From positions 434,001 to 498,000 of the forward strand of contig JAUIRK010000964.1 of NCBI GenBank assembly GCA_030549495.1: a stretch of 64,000 nucleotides of DNA, written 5' to 3'. Position numbers and translations under genes: made by a program. Origin of the DNA: Nectonema munidae. Taxonomy: Eukaryota > Nematomorpha > Nectonematoida > Nectonematidae. The notes below the pieces were generated by a model. It did not search any database. It saw only the letters and a program-made list of their open reading frames with translations, and was not told where the DNA came from. Shown here one piece after another: positions 53,933 through 64,000 of the stretch (positions are counted from its first letter, which is position 1; each line of letters starts with the position of its first letter).

Positions 53933-54180
53933 TTAAATTAAATTTATAGCATGTTTTGGTAGCTTTATTTCAACACTTTGCTGAATGATTTTTCGACATT
54001 GATTAACGCTAGTAAATATTTTTGAATTACAGCTATTGATTTTTTTCTCTTTGTTTTGATTAAAATCATCATCGTCACATGTTTTGTGTAATTCTTCTAC
54101 TAATTCTAGAAGATAATCCCTGCGAGACTTTTTCAAACAATTGATAGCATTGTACTGCATCCATTGATGAGCGCTATATT
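53933..54180 (-). CDS. Unidentified exon-like ORF
   Basis: Minus-strand open stretch reading HQWMQYNAINCLKKSRRDYL, LELVEELHKTCDDDDFNQNK and CRKIIQQSVEIKLPKHAINL up to a stop. It is preceded by an acceptor-like TTTATTTAATATAG. The composition (charged, heptad-like) looks protein-coding, but I recognise no domain. It could be a terminal exon of a host gene or part of an old repeat. Confidence 0.3.
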
Positions 54181-57174
54181 AAATAAACAGCGTATTTTGT
54201 GGAATTATAAAATGTGATACTTTCAAGCTTTTTCTTCAACTCAATATTTATAATGACAGATTTGTTATGAAGACTACAAAGAAGTACAACTACATATTTC
54301 CTTTAGCCTTGTCTCTTGTCAAAGACATATTTTCACAAAAAAAACGAAGTAAAAACAGCAAATTTTTTTGCATCCTTTCTTTATATTAGGAGGAATCCTT
54401 CTACGATTTTGTCTGAGTGTACCTACAAGACATAAAAAAATGAGCAAAAAACATGGAAAACTAGGTACCAAATGTCTAATTTACGAAACGTCTTTGGCAC
54501 GAAATGTTTTGCACGGGTGGATTTTCATATAACTTAAATCAGATTTTTTGATACCCATTGTTCCAAAAAATGTCTAATCTTGAATAATGACAGTTGTAGT
54601 AAATGCGCGTTATATAAATTAACTGACTAGCGCTTTTTTCATTATTTTTTAAACTGCCTTCGGATTTGAGCAGTGTTAGAATGAGTAGCTTCTGTGATTA
54701 TACAAAAAATACTTGTCATTAATAATTCTAAATGAAATTTTTAATTTTAATATTACCTTTTGAGGGCTAATGTGGCACCGGTGTCCGAAAAATTGAAAAT
54801 CCTCTCCTTTAAATATATCAAATTTTACTGAGAGAGAGGTAGCAGATAATTGGTCTTCAAAATTCTGATGCTCACAGCGCTAAGAATTTAATACAAGATT
54901 TAAATTTTGTAATTTTTTAGAGCAGTTCTCGACAATCACTTTCACGGCATAATAAAGATGAAAAGGATTGTGTGATAATGTGAAAAATGAATCAATCAAT
55001 ACTTTATTGGCTAATATATATTTTTTATTTATTTGCTATATGTAATTTGTTTACTTTCAAAGTGTCATGACATGCTGGTAATTATAAATAAAATTGTTTA
55101 TGATTTTTTACTCTTTTAATTTAGACCCTATTTAAGTGGAAGAATCCAAATAGCATCATTGATTTCAGAATAAATTATGTAAATTACCAAAAGTTTTCTC
55201 TTAAATAATTCGAAATAAGTTGCTGCTATTTCATTTGGAATCAACCTGCTAAAAGCGCCAATCTTTATAAGACTTCATCTCTATATTCGATCGTGTTTTA
55301 TCATCGCCGACTATTAAATTATTGACCTGTACGCGAGTTCCACTTTTATAACGCATCTAGCGCTACACTATTTAAGGCAAGTAGTGGTGTTAAAAAGCGC
55401 CGTTATTTTAAAGACATTAAAGATTATTTTGACACTATTCATCAGCTGTATATGTTGCTGATATTTTTTGAGACGTCGCTTACTAGATATTGTATAGAGT
55501 CGTTGATTTTAGACCCTGATAGAAAAGCACACTCGCTATCACTAAAAGATAGATTGCTGTGACATCATTTGATACTGCATAAGGAAAGAGGAAGGATGAT
55601 ATGATGCCTATTTTCTCTGATTTCACTTATAAAATAATCCTGATAAATTTTGCATATTTTACCATTGAGACGATGATTGTCCATTTAAAATATTGCTTGT
55701 TTTCTTTTTGTCAAAAATTTTTAACTTTAGATCTTTTATTAGTAAGAAATTATTAGTGCCACTACTCTCATACATACATACATACATACTAAGACTTGAG
55801 TCTCGAGAACTTAGGGTATGGAGGCATCCAAATTTAATTTGTTATGTTTGGAATTTAAAAGTAAGACATGGTATTCTCATAAATTCAATAAATGGCCATT
55901 TTGTTTGAAGAATTTTCAGAATCTCGGCTACTGGAGTAGCGTGTGATAAGAAAAATTTGCCTTGCTAATTTGAGCAAAAAAATTGCCTTGCTTGAATGTG
56001 AATAGAAATCACTATTAAAATCTTCTTATATCAAAAATATATTATCGATAAATAGTGAATTAGAAGTAAACTTTATGAATGTTAATATATTTTTTTTTAA
56101 ATTTCAATAAAGACGATAATAAACTATTAATTTAAATTTTACAAATGCTATGTATTTTTGTTGTTAATAAAAAATTAATGGCGATTTTGATTACAAAATT
56201 AATATAAGCTAAAATATAAGATAAAATTTTAAGCAGATTCTTTGTGGGTACTCACATAATTTTTTTAGCGAGTGTACAAAGCTAGAGAAGGTTTTTGTGA
56301 GTATAAATGGGAAGTGGTGTCGGTAAACAACTTAGTAGATTGATGAAACTACTATAACTAAATTTCTCTCATGCTGTGCTTTTGGAATCTAAAATGTAAA
56401 AATTTCTGAAAATATGAATGAAAAAGAAAGTATTAATGAAATCTCTATATTGCGATCTTAATCTTAAAACTTTATTAAATGATGAACCAGAACGTAATAT
56501 AACTTTGAAAATCAAGCAGTTCTGTAGAAGAATAAAAAAATTGATAGCTATCTATTGAAAATTAAAAAAATTTGTTGTGAAAAAAGGAAATACTGAATTT
56601 CTAGTAAGATTTGTCCATTTTGCAAAAAAAATAAGCATAACTGAAATAAGTTTACTTCAGGATTCAGCGAATTTGAAGCATAGTGCTAGAGTTTTTTAAA
56701 TTTACTTAAAAATAAAATTTTATAAAAATCAACAAATTTGATAAGTGATAAGTTTATTAGGTCTATTAGAAAAATTTTTTCGAGCAGAAACATATGCTTA
56801 TAGGCTCGAATGGGAAAAAAATCTATCATCTTTCCAACTACAATGAGAATTATTGTTTGAATTTTTGAAATAATTTCAGTATGAGAAAAAAGAAATGTTG
56901 AATCAAATTTAATTGAAGTGAAATGATGATAGATTAAAAAAAACCCTATGATGAGAGTAAGAAAAGTATAAAAACATATCGAATAAATATATGCATATAT
57001 AAAATTTTATGATATTGTTGCTGATAATATTTTCTGAGGAGTAAGTGTTGAACTTTGGAGATTGAGAGTGGCTTTGATCATTCATGAAGGGAGAATAGTG
57101 CAGGCAATTCTAAATGATAAAAACAAAAAAAGGCAGCGAAAAGAGAGATTATCGTTAAAATAATTATGTAAAGA
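54181..57174. other. AT-rich intergenic DNA, nothing recognised
   Basis: No supported gene. A short (CATA)n microsatellite is at about 55769-55788. Confidence 0.45.
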
Positions 57175-60149
57175 TTAATTACAATACAGATTTGATTCTA
57201 AGAAAAAAAAATTAACAAAAATTATGATAGGAAAAAAAAAAGAAAAAAATTCATATGTTAAAAGAAAGTAAAAAAGATCGTAGTTTTTTTTGAATGATTT
57301 TATATTTTTTAAATAACGAATTTTTAGTGGAATAGTGTTCCATGTAACCATAGAGTTGAAAAGAAAACAATTACGTCTAGGCATGTTGGGGAAACGCTGT
57401 AAGAAAATGTTGTCATTATTTCTCAGGTTGTGAGAATGAATGTTTTCATTAAAAAAAATGTATTTAGAGAAATGGGTTGAATTAAAATTTCTGTATATGA
57501 AAGTAGAAGCACTCAAAGACCTTATTTGTTTAACATCTAATATATTGTGTATCTTTTTAATGTCTGCGGAATGGCTGTTCTCAATTAATTTGAGAGCGCG
57601 GTTTTGCTTAGATTGCAATTTATTAATAAATGTATTATTACTAAAAGCCCAAAGAGAGGTACAATATTTTAGTTTAGATTGAAAAAAAGAATGGAAAAAA
57701 AGAAGTCTTGAATGAATTGTTAACATATTTCTCACACTATATGCAATGCCTATGAAGATTGAGAAATCTCTAATAATTTTATTAAAATGCAATGTAAAAG
57801 AAAGGTTAGATTGTGAAATAATTCCTAAATAATTATAAGAATCTGTTTTTTCAATATTAGTACCAGAGAGAGGGAGATTTTGTATATCATGTATTTAGTT
57901 TTATCAAAATTAATATGAAGAAAGTTTTCATTGCACCAGTTGGAAAATTTATTTAGAAGAGAGTGAAATTGATTAATACAACTTTTCAAATTAAGATTTC
58001 TATAAATAATAACACAATCGTCCGCATAAAAATAAAAAGTGGAATTTAAATTTTGAAGAGAAAATATATCATTTATATAAAGGTTGAAAAAAAGAGGTGC
58101 TAAAATGGAGCCTTGTGGAACACCACTAGTTATAGATTTAATTTCGCATTTTTTACCATTAACTTTTACAAAATACTTTCTATTGGATAAATAATTTTTA
58201 ATCAAATCTAAAAATTTACCCCTAAATCCAAATTTTTCAAGTTTAAAAAGAAGCAATTTATGGTTAACTTTGTCAAATGCCTTGCTGAAGTCAATGAAAA
58301 TAGAGCATGTTTCAAGTTTGTTGGCATTTGAGTCGTAAATATCTGTCAGAACAGCGGCAACTGTGTCCTCAGTGGACATGTTTGGTTTGAATCCAAATTG
58401 ATTCATATTTAGCAAATTATATTTATAAATAAAGAAATTCATTTTTGTGAAGATAATTTTTTCAAATAATTTACCGAAAAAAGGTAAGATAGAGTTTGGG
58501 CGGTAGTTTCCCGGTTTTGTTTTGTCACCTGACTTGTAAATCGGTATAATGCATGTGAGTTTAAAAGATTCCGGGAAAATTGAGTCGTTATACATTTTGT
58601 TGTAAAGGTGTGATAAATTTTCTAAAATGAAAGGTACAGTTAATTTACCAATTTTATTAGAAATTTCATCATGACCGCAAGAGTTACTAGATTTTAGTTG
58701 ACTGCACGCAATTAGAATATCATTACTATTAATATCGTCCAGATAAAAAGTATTAGGGTTAGATTTTATGTATTGATTATAGGAAAAATTATCTTCTGTA
58801 CTTAAATTATTATTCAAATAATCACAAAAAACCTTCTCATTAATGGAGGATATTGTGTGTTTAACTCCCTTGCCTGTGATTTCATTGATGATTCCATGTA
58901 TTTTTTGATATTGTTACGGTGCTTATCAAGTAAAGCATTGAAATATTTAGATTTAAAGTCCCGTATTTTTATATTATAAAAATTTCTTGCTTGTTTATAT
59001 GTCTTCCAAATTGATTTATTTTTTGAAAGAATATATTTTTTAAATAGTTTCTCTTTTTTAGTTTTTAGCTGTTTCAGTTCAAAATTAAACCAGGGCTTAG
59101 AACAATTTTTAGTATGAATGAGATTTCCGCGTAATTCACAATTTGAAAAAGACATATCAATAATTTTTTGATTTTCAAAATTAATAAGGAGCAAAATGTG
59201 TTAATATCGGTTCCGAAAAGTGAGGAAAGGTTCCAATTTTCGTTAGTCAAATTATTCAAAAAAGTAGAGAAATTTTTGTGGCTAAAATTTTTGGAAACAA
59301 CATTCTCGTTGATGGATTCTTCGTTAGAAGAAAAAAATTTTGGCAAACATAGAAAACAAGGAAAATGATCAGATAAATCAACATTTATTACTCCAGAAAA
59401 CCCATTCAAGTTGTAGCTAGTGGTGAAAATATTATCAATGGTGGATGAAGAGGTCAAGCAATATCTAGTAGGAATTTTAATGGTGTGGATAAGATTTATT
59501 TCCAAAAGAAGGTCCAGAAAAATATCGTGTGTCTGAGTAGTATCAATTGAAGGAGAGAAATTAATGTTGAAATCGCCTAGGATAAAAATTTTCTCATACT
59601 CCTTTTTTATTGTTAAGACTAATTTTTTAAATTCGTCAAAAAAACATGGAATATCGGAGCTAGGTGGCCTATAAATCACGAGAATAGTAAATTAGGATGG
59701 TTGAGAGATAACTACAGTAATATATTCAAAGCTAGTGGGAGTGAAATTAATTTTAAAAGTGAATTTTTTATTGATGTACATTCCTACTCCGCCACCTCTA
59801 GTTTTTCGGTCTTTATATACAAATTGAAATCCATTTAGTTCAACATTAAAAAAGTTATTCGAGATCTCAGTAAGGCCAAGAATGTCAATTGTATTGTGTG
59901 ATCCAATGTCATTAACAAAATTATAAAGATGATCAAAGTTTTTTTAAGACTTCTTATGTTGATACAAAAAAGACAAAGTTTGCTAGAAGTTAAGGAATTA
60001 ATAGAAGACAAGAAATTAGGAACGGAGTAGTTTTTGCATTTTAATTGATTGATATCGTGGAATATATTTTCAGAAATTTCATTAATTGGGCGTGAAATTT
60101 GATAATTTTTATTATTAGACTTTCTGTTGAAAGAAGTATTCATCATCAT
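57175..60149 (-). pseudogene. LINE C ORF2 (AP endonuclease and reverse transcriptase)
   Basis: Endonuclease: CINIRSLKK near 59960, MIYRPPSSDIPCFFDEFKKL (59679), FILGDFNINFS, STIDNIFTT, SDHFPCF. RT (58817-57825): IIPIYKSGDKTKPGNYRPNS, FIDFSKAFDKVNHKLLLFKL, SGVPQGSILAPLFFNLYIND, FYFYADDCVIIY. C-terminal region from 57792: KLKYCTSLWAFSNNTFINKL, QSKQNRALKLI. Frame changes near 59.7, 59.1 and 57.8 kb break the reading frame. Confidence 0.85.
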
Positions 60150-61233
60150 TTTATAGAGAAATTAGAAAAAATATTATCATTCGATGTATAATCATTATAA
60201 CTATAATTTGTATTATTTTTAACAAAATTATATTGACTTTTTCGAATGGGGCATATATCATCAAAAGAATTATGATTAAAACAGCTGATTTTTTTAAGGA
60301 TACAGTTGGTACATTTGTACATGTCTTTATTAGACATATCAGGGCACACACTTGATAGATGAGAGCCAGAGCAAAACTTACATGTTGGTGAATTGGAAGA
60401 TTTACAAGATGTGGAGTTATGACCATATTTACAACAAATATTACATTGTTTGAAAGAAAAAAAGTCTATAACATAATGACATTTATACCCAATGAACAAA
60501 TTATCACTATTACATTTAATTAAAGACCTAATTTCAGGATCAACCGTTAAAACCATAAATTTTATATTAGTTTTAGCATTAATTTTTGAGAAAAGAATTT
60601 TAAAAAGCTTTCCAGTATCTCTAGATTTCTTGATGCATTCATCTTGTCATATATTAAACTTAAAATTTCGTCATCTTTCAAATCACTATTAAGATTGTTA
60701 ATCATAATTTTTGGATTAAAGATAGGATTTCGAGTTATACGCACAGTTTTATCCTCTTTTATTTTGTTTTCAAAATGTTCATTAGCGTTTTCTAACGAAG
60801 TAGAATTAGGAAATGTAAACATCAAAGCATTTTTTGTAGTTTTCAAATTTTTTACTTTAACTTTAGATAAAGCGGTATCGGAAAACTTCATAAATTCAAG
60901 ACAATCTTCGTGATTATCAAATTTAACTTGAAAATTGGATTTTTTCACAGCGTCAGAATAAGTTTTATTATTGGATTTGACATTAGAAAATTTGTTATCA
61001 AAAATATAACATTTATCTAAACTTTTATCAGTATTAGGAAAAGTGAAGGTTTTAATTGAGTCCAAACTATTTAAAACAGTTTTTACATTGTTGTCGATAT
61101 CACAGAGTTTGGAATTCAATGAATCTTTTTCATTAAATTCGGAAATAATTTGAGAAAGACTAGACTTTATTTCTTTTTTAGAAAGAGTTTCAATTTTACC
61201 TAAGAGATCTTTTAATTTATCAATATGTTCCAT
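60146..61233 (-). pseudogene. LINE C ORF1 (coiled-coil, RRM-like, zinc knuckles)
   Basis: MEHIDKLKDLLGKIETLSKK begins at 61233; an RRM-like NPKIMINNLNSDLKDDEILS region precedes a frame change near 60560-60600. After it come CNICCKYGHNSTSC, CKFCSGSHLSSVC and a further Cys pair (CTNCILKKISC). Typical Jockey-group ORF1 layout. Ends with TGA overlapping the ORF2 ATG. Confidence 0.8.
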
Positions 61234-61260
61234 TAGGAACTAAGATTGATTTCAAGAAAA

Positions 61261-61608
61261 GCTAATGTAAGATATTCGGCGCAGCAGATAAATGAGAGGA
61301 TAAATTAAATAGCAAGGAAGCGTGATTTTTAAAGTTGAGAAAAAGAAGCCATTTTGAAAAATTTTCCATAAAAGTATTATGAATAAAGATAAAAAATAAA
61401 AATTTGCCCAATATTTATTGAACACGAACTGGCAATCATAAAATCAAGGCAAGAGAAGGTGCAATAAGAAGAATTGTGTCTCCTATCGAAAATGCACGAC
61501 TATTTATATCCAGAAGAGGTGAGTTTCAAATAGTCAAATTAGTATTGTATGGTAGACTTATTTGAATGTCGAATGGATGTATTGTCTATGCATGCAACAC
61601 ATTGCATG
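61261..61608. other. Spacer between LINE C and the Tigger element
   Basis: About 350 bp with no coding signal. Confidence 0.5.
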
Positions 61609-61898
61609 TACAGTAGAATCCCGTTAACTCGTACCCTGCGCAACTCAGACATTCGCTTAGTCGTACAAATTTCTCGTCCCCGTTGGATTTGATAACCTTA
61701 TTCAAGCAAAATCTTCGCTTTAGTCGTACCCCTTATAACTCGGACATTCGTTAAGTCGTACTTTTTCTCGATCTCCTTTGAAAAAAAACTAATGTAACTC
61801 GGACTTTTTGAAACCGTATTTGAATTGATTTTAATAAAAAAGTAAATCTAATCAAATTTTTTGTTTTTGTATTTATGTTATTAGAATTCAATTTTAAA

Positions 61899-63778
61899 AT
61901 GGCGTCACTCAACAGAGAAAAACGTAAAATACAATTTCGTACCATTATTGAAAAATATAGAATTTTGAAAGAAATCGAAAAAGGCGATATCTGTGCTACA
62001 GTTTCTCGTAAACCCAGCATACCTAAACAAACTCTTTCTGGATGGATTAAAGAAAAATCAAAGATCTATGACGTAGTGGTAAAAAACACAACGTCTACCA
62101 AAAAGCTGCAAAATCAGGTGATATCGATAAAGCATGTTACCAGTGGCTCATTAGTACCCGACACAACAATCTGCCTGTGAATGTTGCTATACTTAAAGAC
62201 AAAGCCTTATACTTTGGAAAAGAACTTGGTTTAGAACAATTTCAGGCATCAGATGGATGGCTTGATCGATGGAAGAAAACGATACAGCGTTTCATTTAAA
62301 GCTATTTCAGGTAACTTATGCTTACATAATATGTATAATAATATAAAGAAAGTCGAGATGTCACTATCGAGATGACTGCACCGGGGAAAAAACGACTGTG
62401 CCGAACAATATTGTCAAATTACCCCTGTTACGCGAATTGCAACGTAGTTATGAATTTATTAAACAAAAAAAGAAAATGCAGGAATCTTGGATGACGTTTC
62501 CGGGGCTCTTCTGGCTCTTTGTCTAGCCTTACTTTAGAAACACTGCATCCAAGAAGTGTTTCCCATGTATATTGCTTGAAACTGTTAGGTTGTAAATCGT
62601 CTCTTTTAGATGTATATATATGTGTGTGTATATAGATGTGTGGTATGGACACGATGCAAAGTTGCAAGGTCTTAGTGTAAAAAGAAGTGTGGCTTAGATA
62701 GGATAAAAGTACAGCATTGTGAGGGTGTAAATTAGCATGATAAATAAAATAGATTTAACATTTATTTGCATAAAATATAATAAAAACAATTAACGATACA
62801 ATCAACATATTATGTTACAACCACCTTGTGATATCTACAATGCAGATGAATTTGGACTGTTTTATAGAGCGCTTCCTCAAAAGACATTGCATTTGAAAGG
62901 AGAAAAATGTAGCGGAGGAAAACACAGTAAGATTCGATTAACTGGTCTTGTTGCTTCAAACGGCTGGAAAAAAGCTTCCTATTTTTGTGATAGGAAAATC
63001 AAAGAAGCCACGTTGTTTTAAACACTTACGAAGCATACCTTGTCGCTACCGTGGCCAAAATAAAAGCTGGATCAACTCTGAGCTTTTTGAAGAATGCGTA
63101 AGAGAGCAAGACAAAAACTTTGAAAGAGAAGGCAGAAAAGTAGCGTTAATTATCGACTACTGTCCAGCCCACCCTTCAATTGAGAATCTCAAATCAATTC
63201 ATCTTTATTTTCTGCTACCTAATGCAACATCAGCTTTACAGCCAATTGATCAAGGAGTGATTAGATCTTTAAAAGCTAAATATCGTACTCGAGTCATCAA
63301 AAAGATCATTGCCGCAATTGATCAAGGAAAGCAAGTAACGCCCATTTCTATCCTTGAAGCAATGAAAATTCTTGTCCTTTCTTGGGGTGACGTTACTTCA
63401 AGTACAGTTGTTAACTGTTTCAGAAAAGTGGGGTTTTTAGAAACAGTTATTTCTGAGGATGATATTGCGTTCTCTCACTTAAACTAAGTGATAGATGAGC
63501 TTAAGCAACGGGATAAGAATGTTATGACCGGAGCTTTCGAAGTCAAATATTATTTGTCAGTAGATGATGATGTTGCAGTAACAGCCCAAGCGTTAACCGA
63601 TGCAGAAATACTTGAAGAGATCCGAGGTGATGTGATGGATGTGGAAAATGATGAAGAAGAAAGCACGCCTAAAGATGAAGTCCCTGTTAAACCTTCAAAT
63701 GAAGAAGTGCGACAAGCTATTGAAACACGTTTTACATATTCACTATTTACAGAAAGTAACAATAACGGATTTTACTAA
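61899..63778 (+). pseudogene. Tigger/pogo transposase (HTH and DDD domains), interrupted
   Basis: MASLNREKRKIQFRTIIEKY starts a psq-type HTH (SRKPSIPKQTLSGWIKEKSK); a CENP-B-type HTH follows in other frames (LPVNVAILKDKALYFGKELG, FQASDGWLDRWKK). The solo LTR at 62426-62819 then splits the gene. Right of it: DIYNADEFGLFYRALPQKTL (first Asp), KIRLTGLVASNGWKK, a +/-1 frame change near 62950-63000, VALIIDYCPAHPSIENLKSI (second Asp), LLPNATSALQPIDQGVIRSL (third Asp) and SVVNCFRK-like STVVNCFRKVGFL. A stop at 63485 precedes an acidic tail (DELKQRDKNV...) in the same frame. The three catalytic Asp are all visible. Confidence 0.88.
62426..62819 (-). mobile_element. Solo LTR, copy 2, inserted in the Tigger transposon
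   Basis: 394 bp with TG...CA ends, flanked by ACCCC (62421-62425) and ACCAC (62820-62824), a 5-bp target duplication with one difference. Matches 6668-7006 apart from some extra internal blocks. On the minus strand a TATA-like run and an AATAAA near the 3' end suit an LTR. Sits inside the transposase gene, so it is younger than the Tigger copy. Confidence 0.78.
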
Positions 63779-64000
63779 AAATCTCAAAAATCAATAAAAA
63801 AGCTCTAAAATGAATAAAATATCTTTAAAATCAATATAATTTATTGAATACAAATATTAATACATTTTTAAAAATTAAAAAGTCGTACTTGTGAAAAATG
63901 TTCGAGATATTGATACTTCGGATATCTCGGACATTCGCTAAGTCGGACGAATTTCATGTCCCCCGTGAGGGTACGAGTTATCGGGATTCTACTGTATTTG

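Larger units (their letters stand above)
57175..61260 (-). mobile_element. LINE B-like, longer copy (LINE C): near full-length Jockey-group retrotransposon
   Basis: Two ORFs, leftward: ORF1 with zinc knuckles (61233-60146), then ORF2 with AP endonuclease and RT (60149-57175), no RNase H. ORF1 stop and ORF2 start overlap (ATGA at 60149-60146). Differs in sequence from LINE B. A few frameshifts remain, so it is a comparatively young but inactive copy as assembled. Confidence 0.85.
61611..63994 (+). mobile_element. Tigger/pogo (Tc1-mariner) DNA transposon, both ends present, LTR inserted
   Basis: Ends CAGTAGAATCCCGTTAACTC and, reverse complement, CAGTAGAATCCCGATAACTC, both continuing GTACCCT; TA target duplication at 61609-61610 and 63995-63996. 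Subterminal repeats of CTCGGACATTCG(C/T)TAAGTCG occur near both ends. Total 2384 bp, of which 394 bp plus a 5-bp duplication belong to a solo LTR. Confidence 0.92.

Noticed and set aside
62428-62667. Minus-strand open frame of 79 codons
   Set aside because: Lies wholly in the solo LTR; its matching repeat at 6740-6946 gives an unrelated frame, so it is not coding.

Overview
This window is AT-rich, intron-rich eukaryotic DNA from an invertebrate, most likely an arthropod. That guess rests on the mix of FLYWCH-MULE, Tigger/pogo, piggyBac, hAT, R1/LOA-like and Jockey-like elements together with an invertebrate-type nuclear lamin; I cannot name the species. No bacterial or viral gene, rRNA or CRISPR array is visible.

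One host gene dominates. A nuclear lamin gene (+ strand) runs from an ATG at 22360 through at least 12 coding exons to about 50875, with head, coil 1, coil 2, basic NLS and lamin-tail domain. All eleven junctions have GT/AG borders and compatible phase. A second lamin first exon, with the same 142-nt length, the same donor site and a similar 5' leader, lies on the minus strand at 2129-1988. The two copies are head to head about 20.2 kb apart; the rest of the second copy would lie left of the window.

1-22.3 kb (between the two lamin starts) is packed with mobile DNA: a decayed transposon-like ORF, a hAT fragment, two inverted copies of a GTCGGAGT-rich repeat, a solo LTR, a TTAA-flanked 3.2-kb element carrying two ~145-bp tandem arrays, a piggyBac remnant, a small MITE, a nearly full-length RNase H-bearing LINE, another piggyBac piece and a tRNA-derived SINE.

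22.5-50.7 kb (lamin introns) holds further insertions: a piggyBac piece split by a hAT MITE, a piggyBac transposon containing a SINE and a hAT MITE (intron 1), a foldback element (intron 2), a MULE with 9-bp target duplications (intron 4), three successive foldback elements and a SINE (intron 5), a GTF2IRD2/ZBED-like hAT and a hAT MITE with a perfect 8-bp duplication (intron 7), and hAT/MITE ends (intron 8).

50.9-64 kb has a 5'-truncated Jockey-like LINE, an unidentified exon-like ORF, a nearly full-length two-ORF Jockey-like LINE, and a complete-ended Tigger/pogo transposon interrupted by a second copy of the solo LTR. Exact boundaries of decayed repeats are approximate because everything was read by eye.
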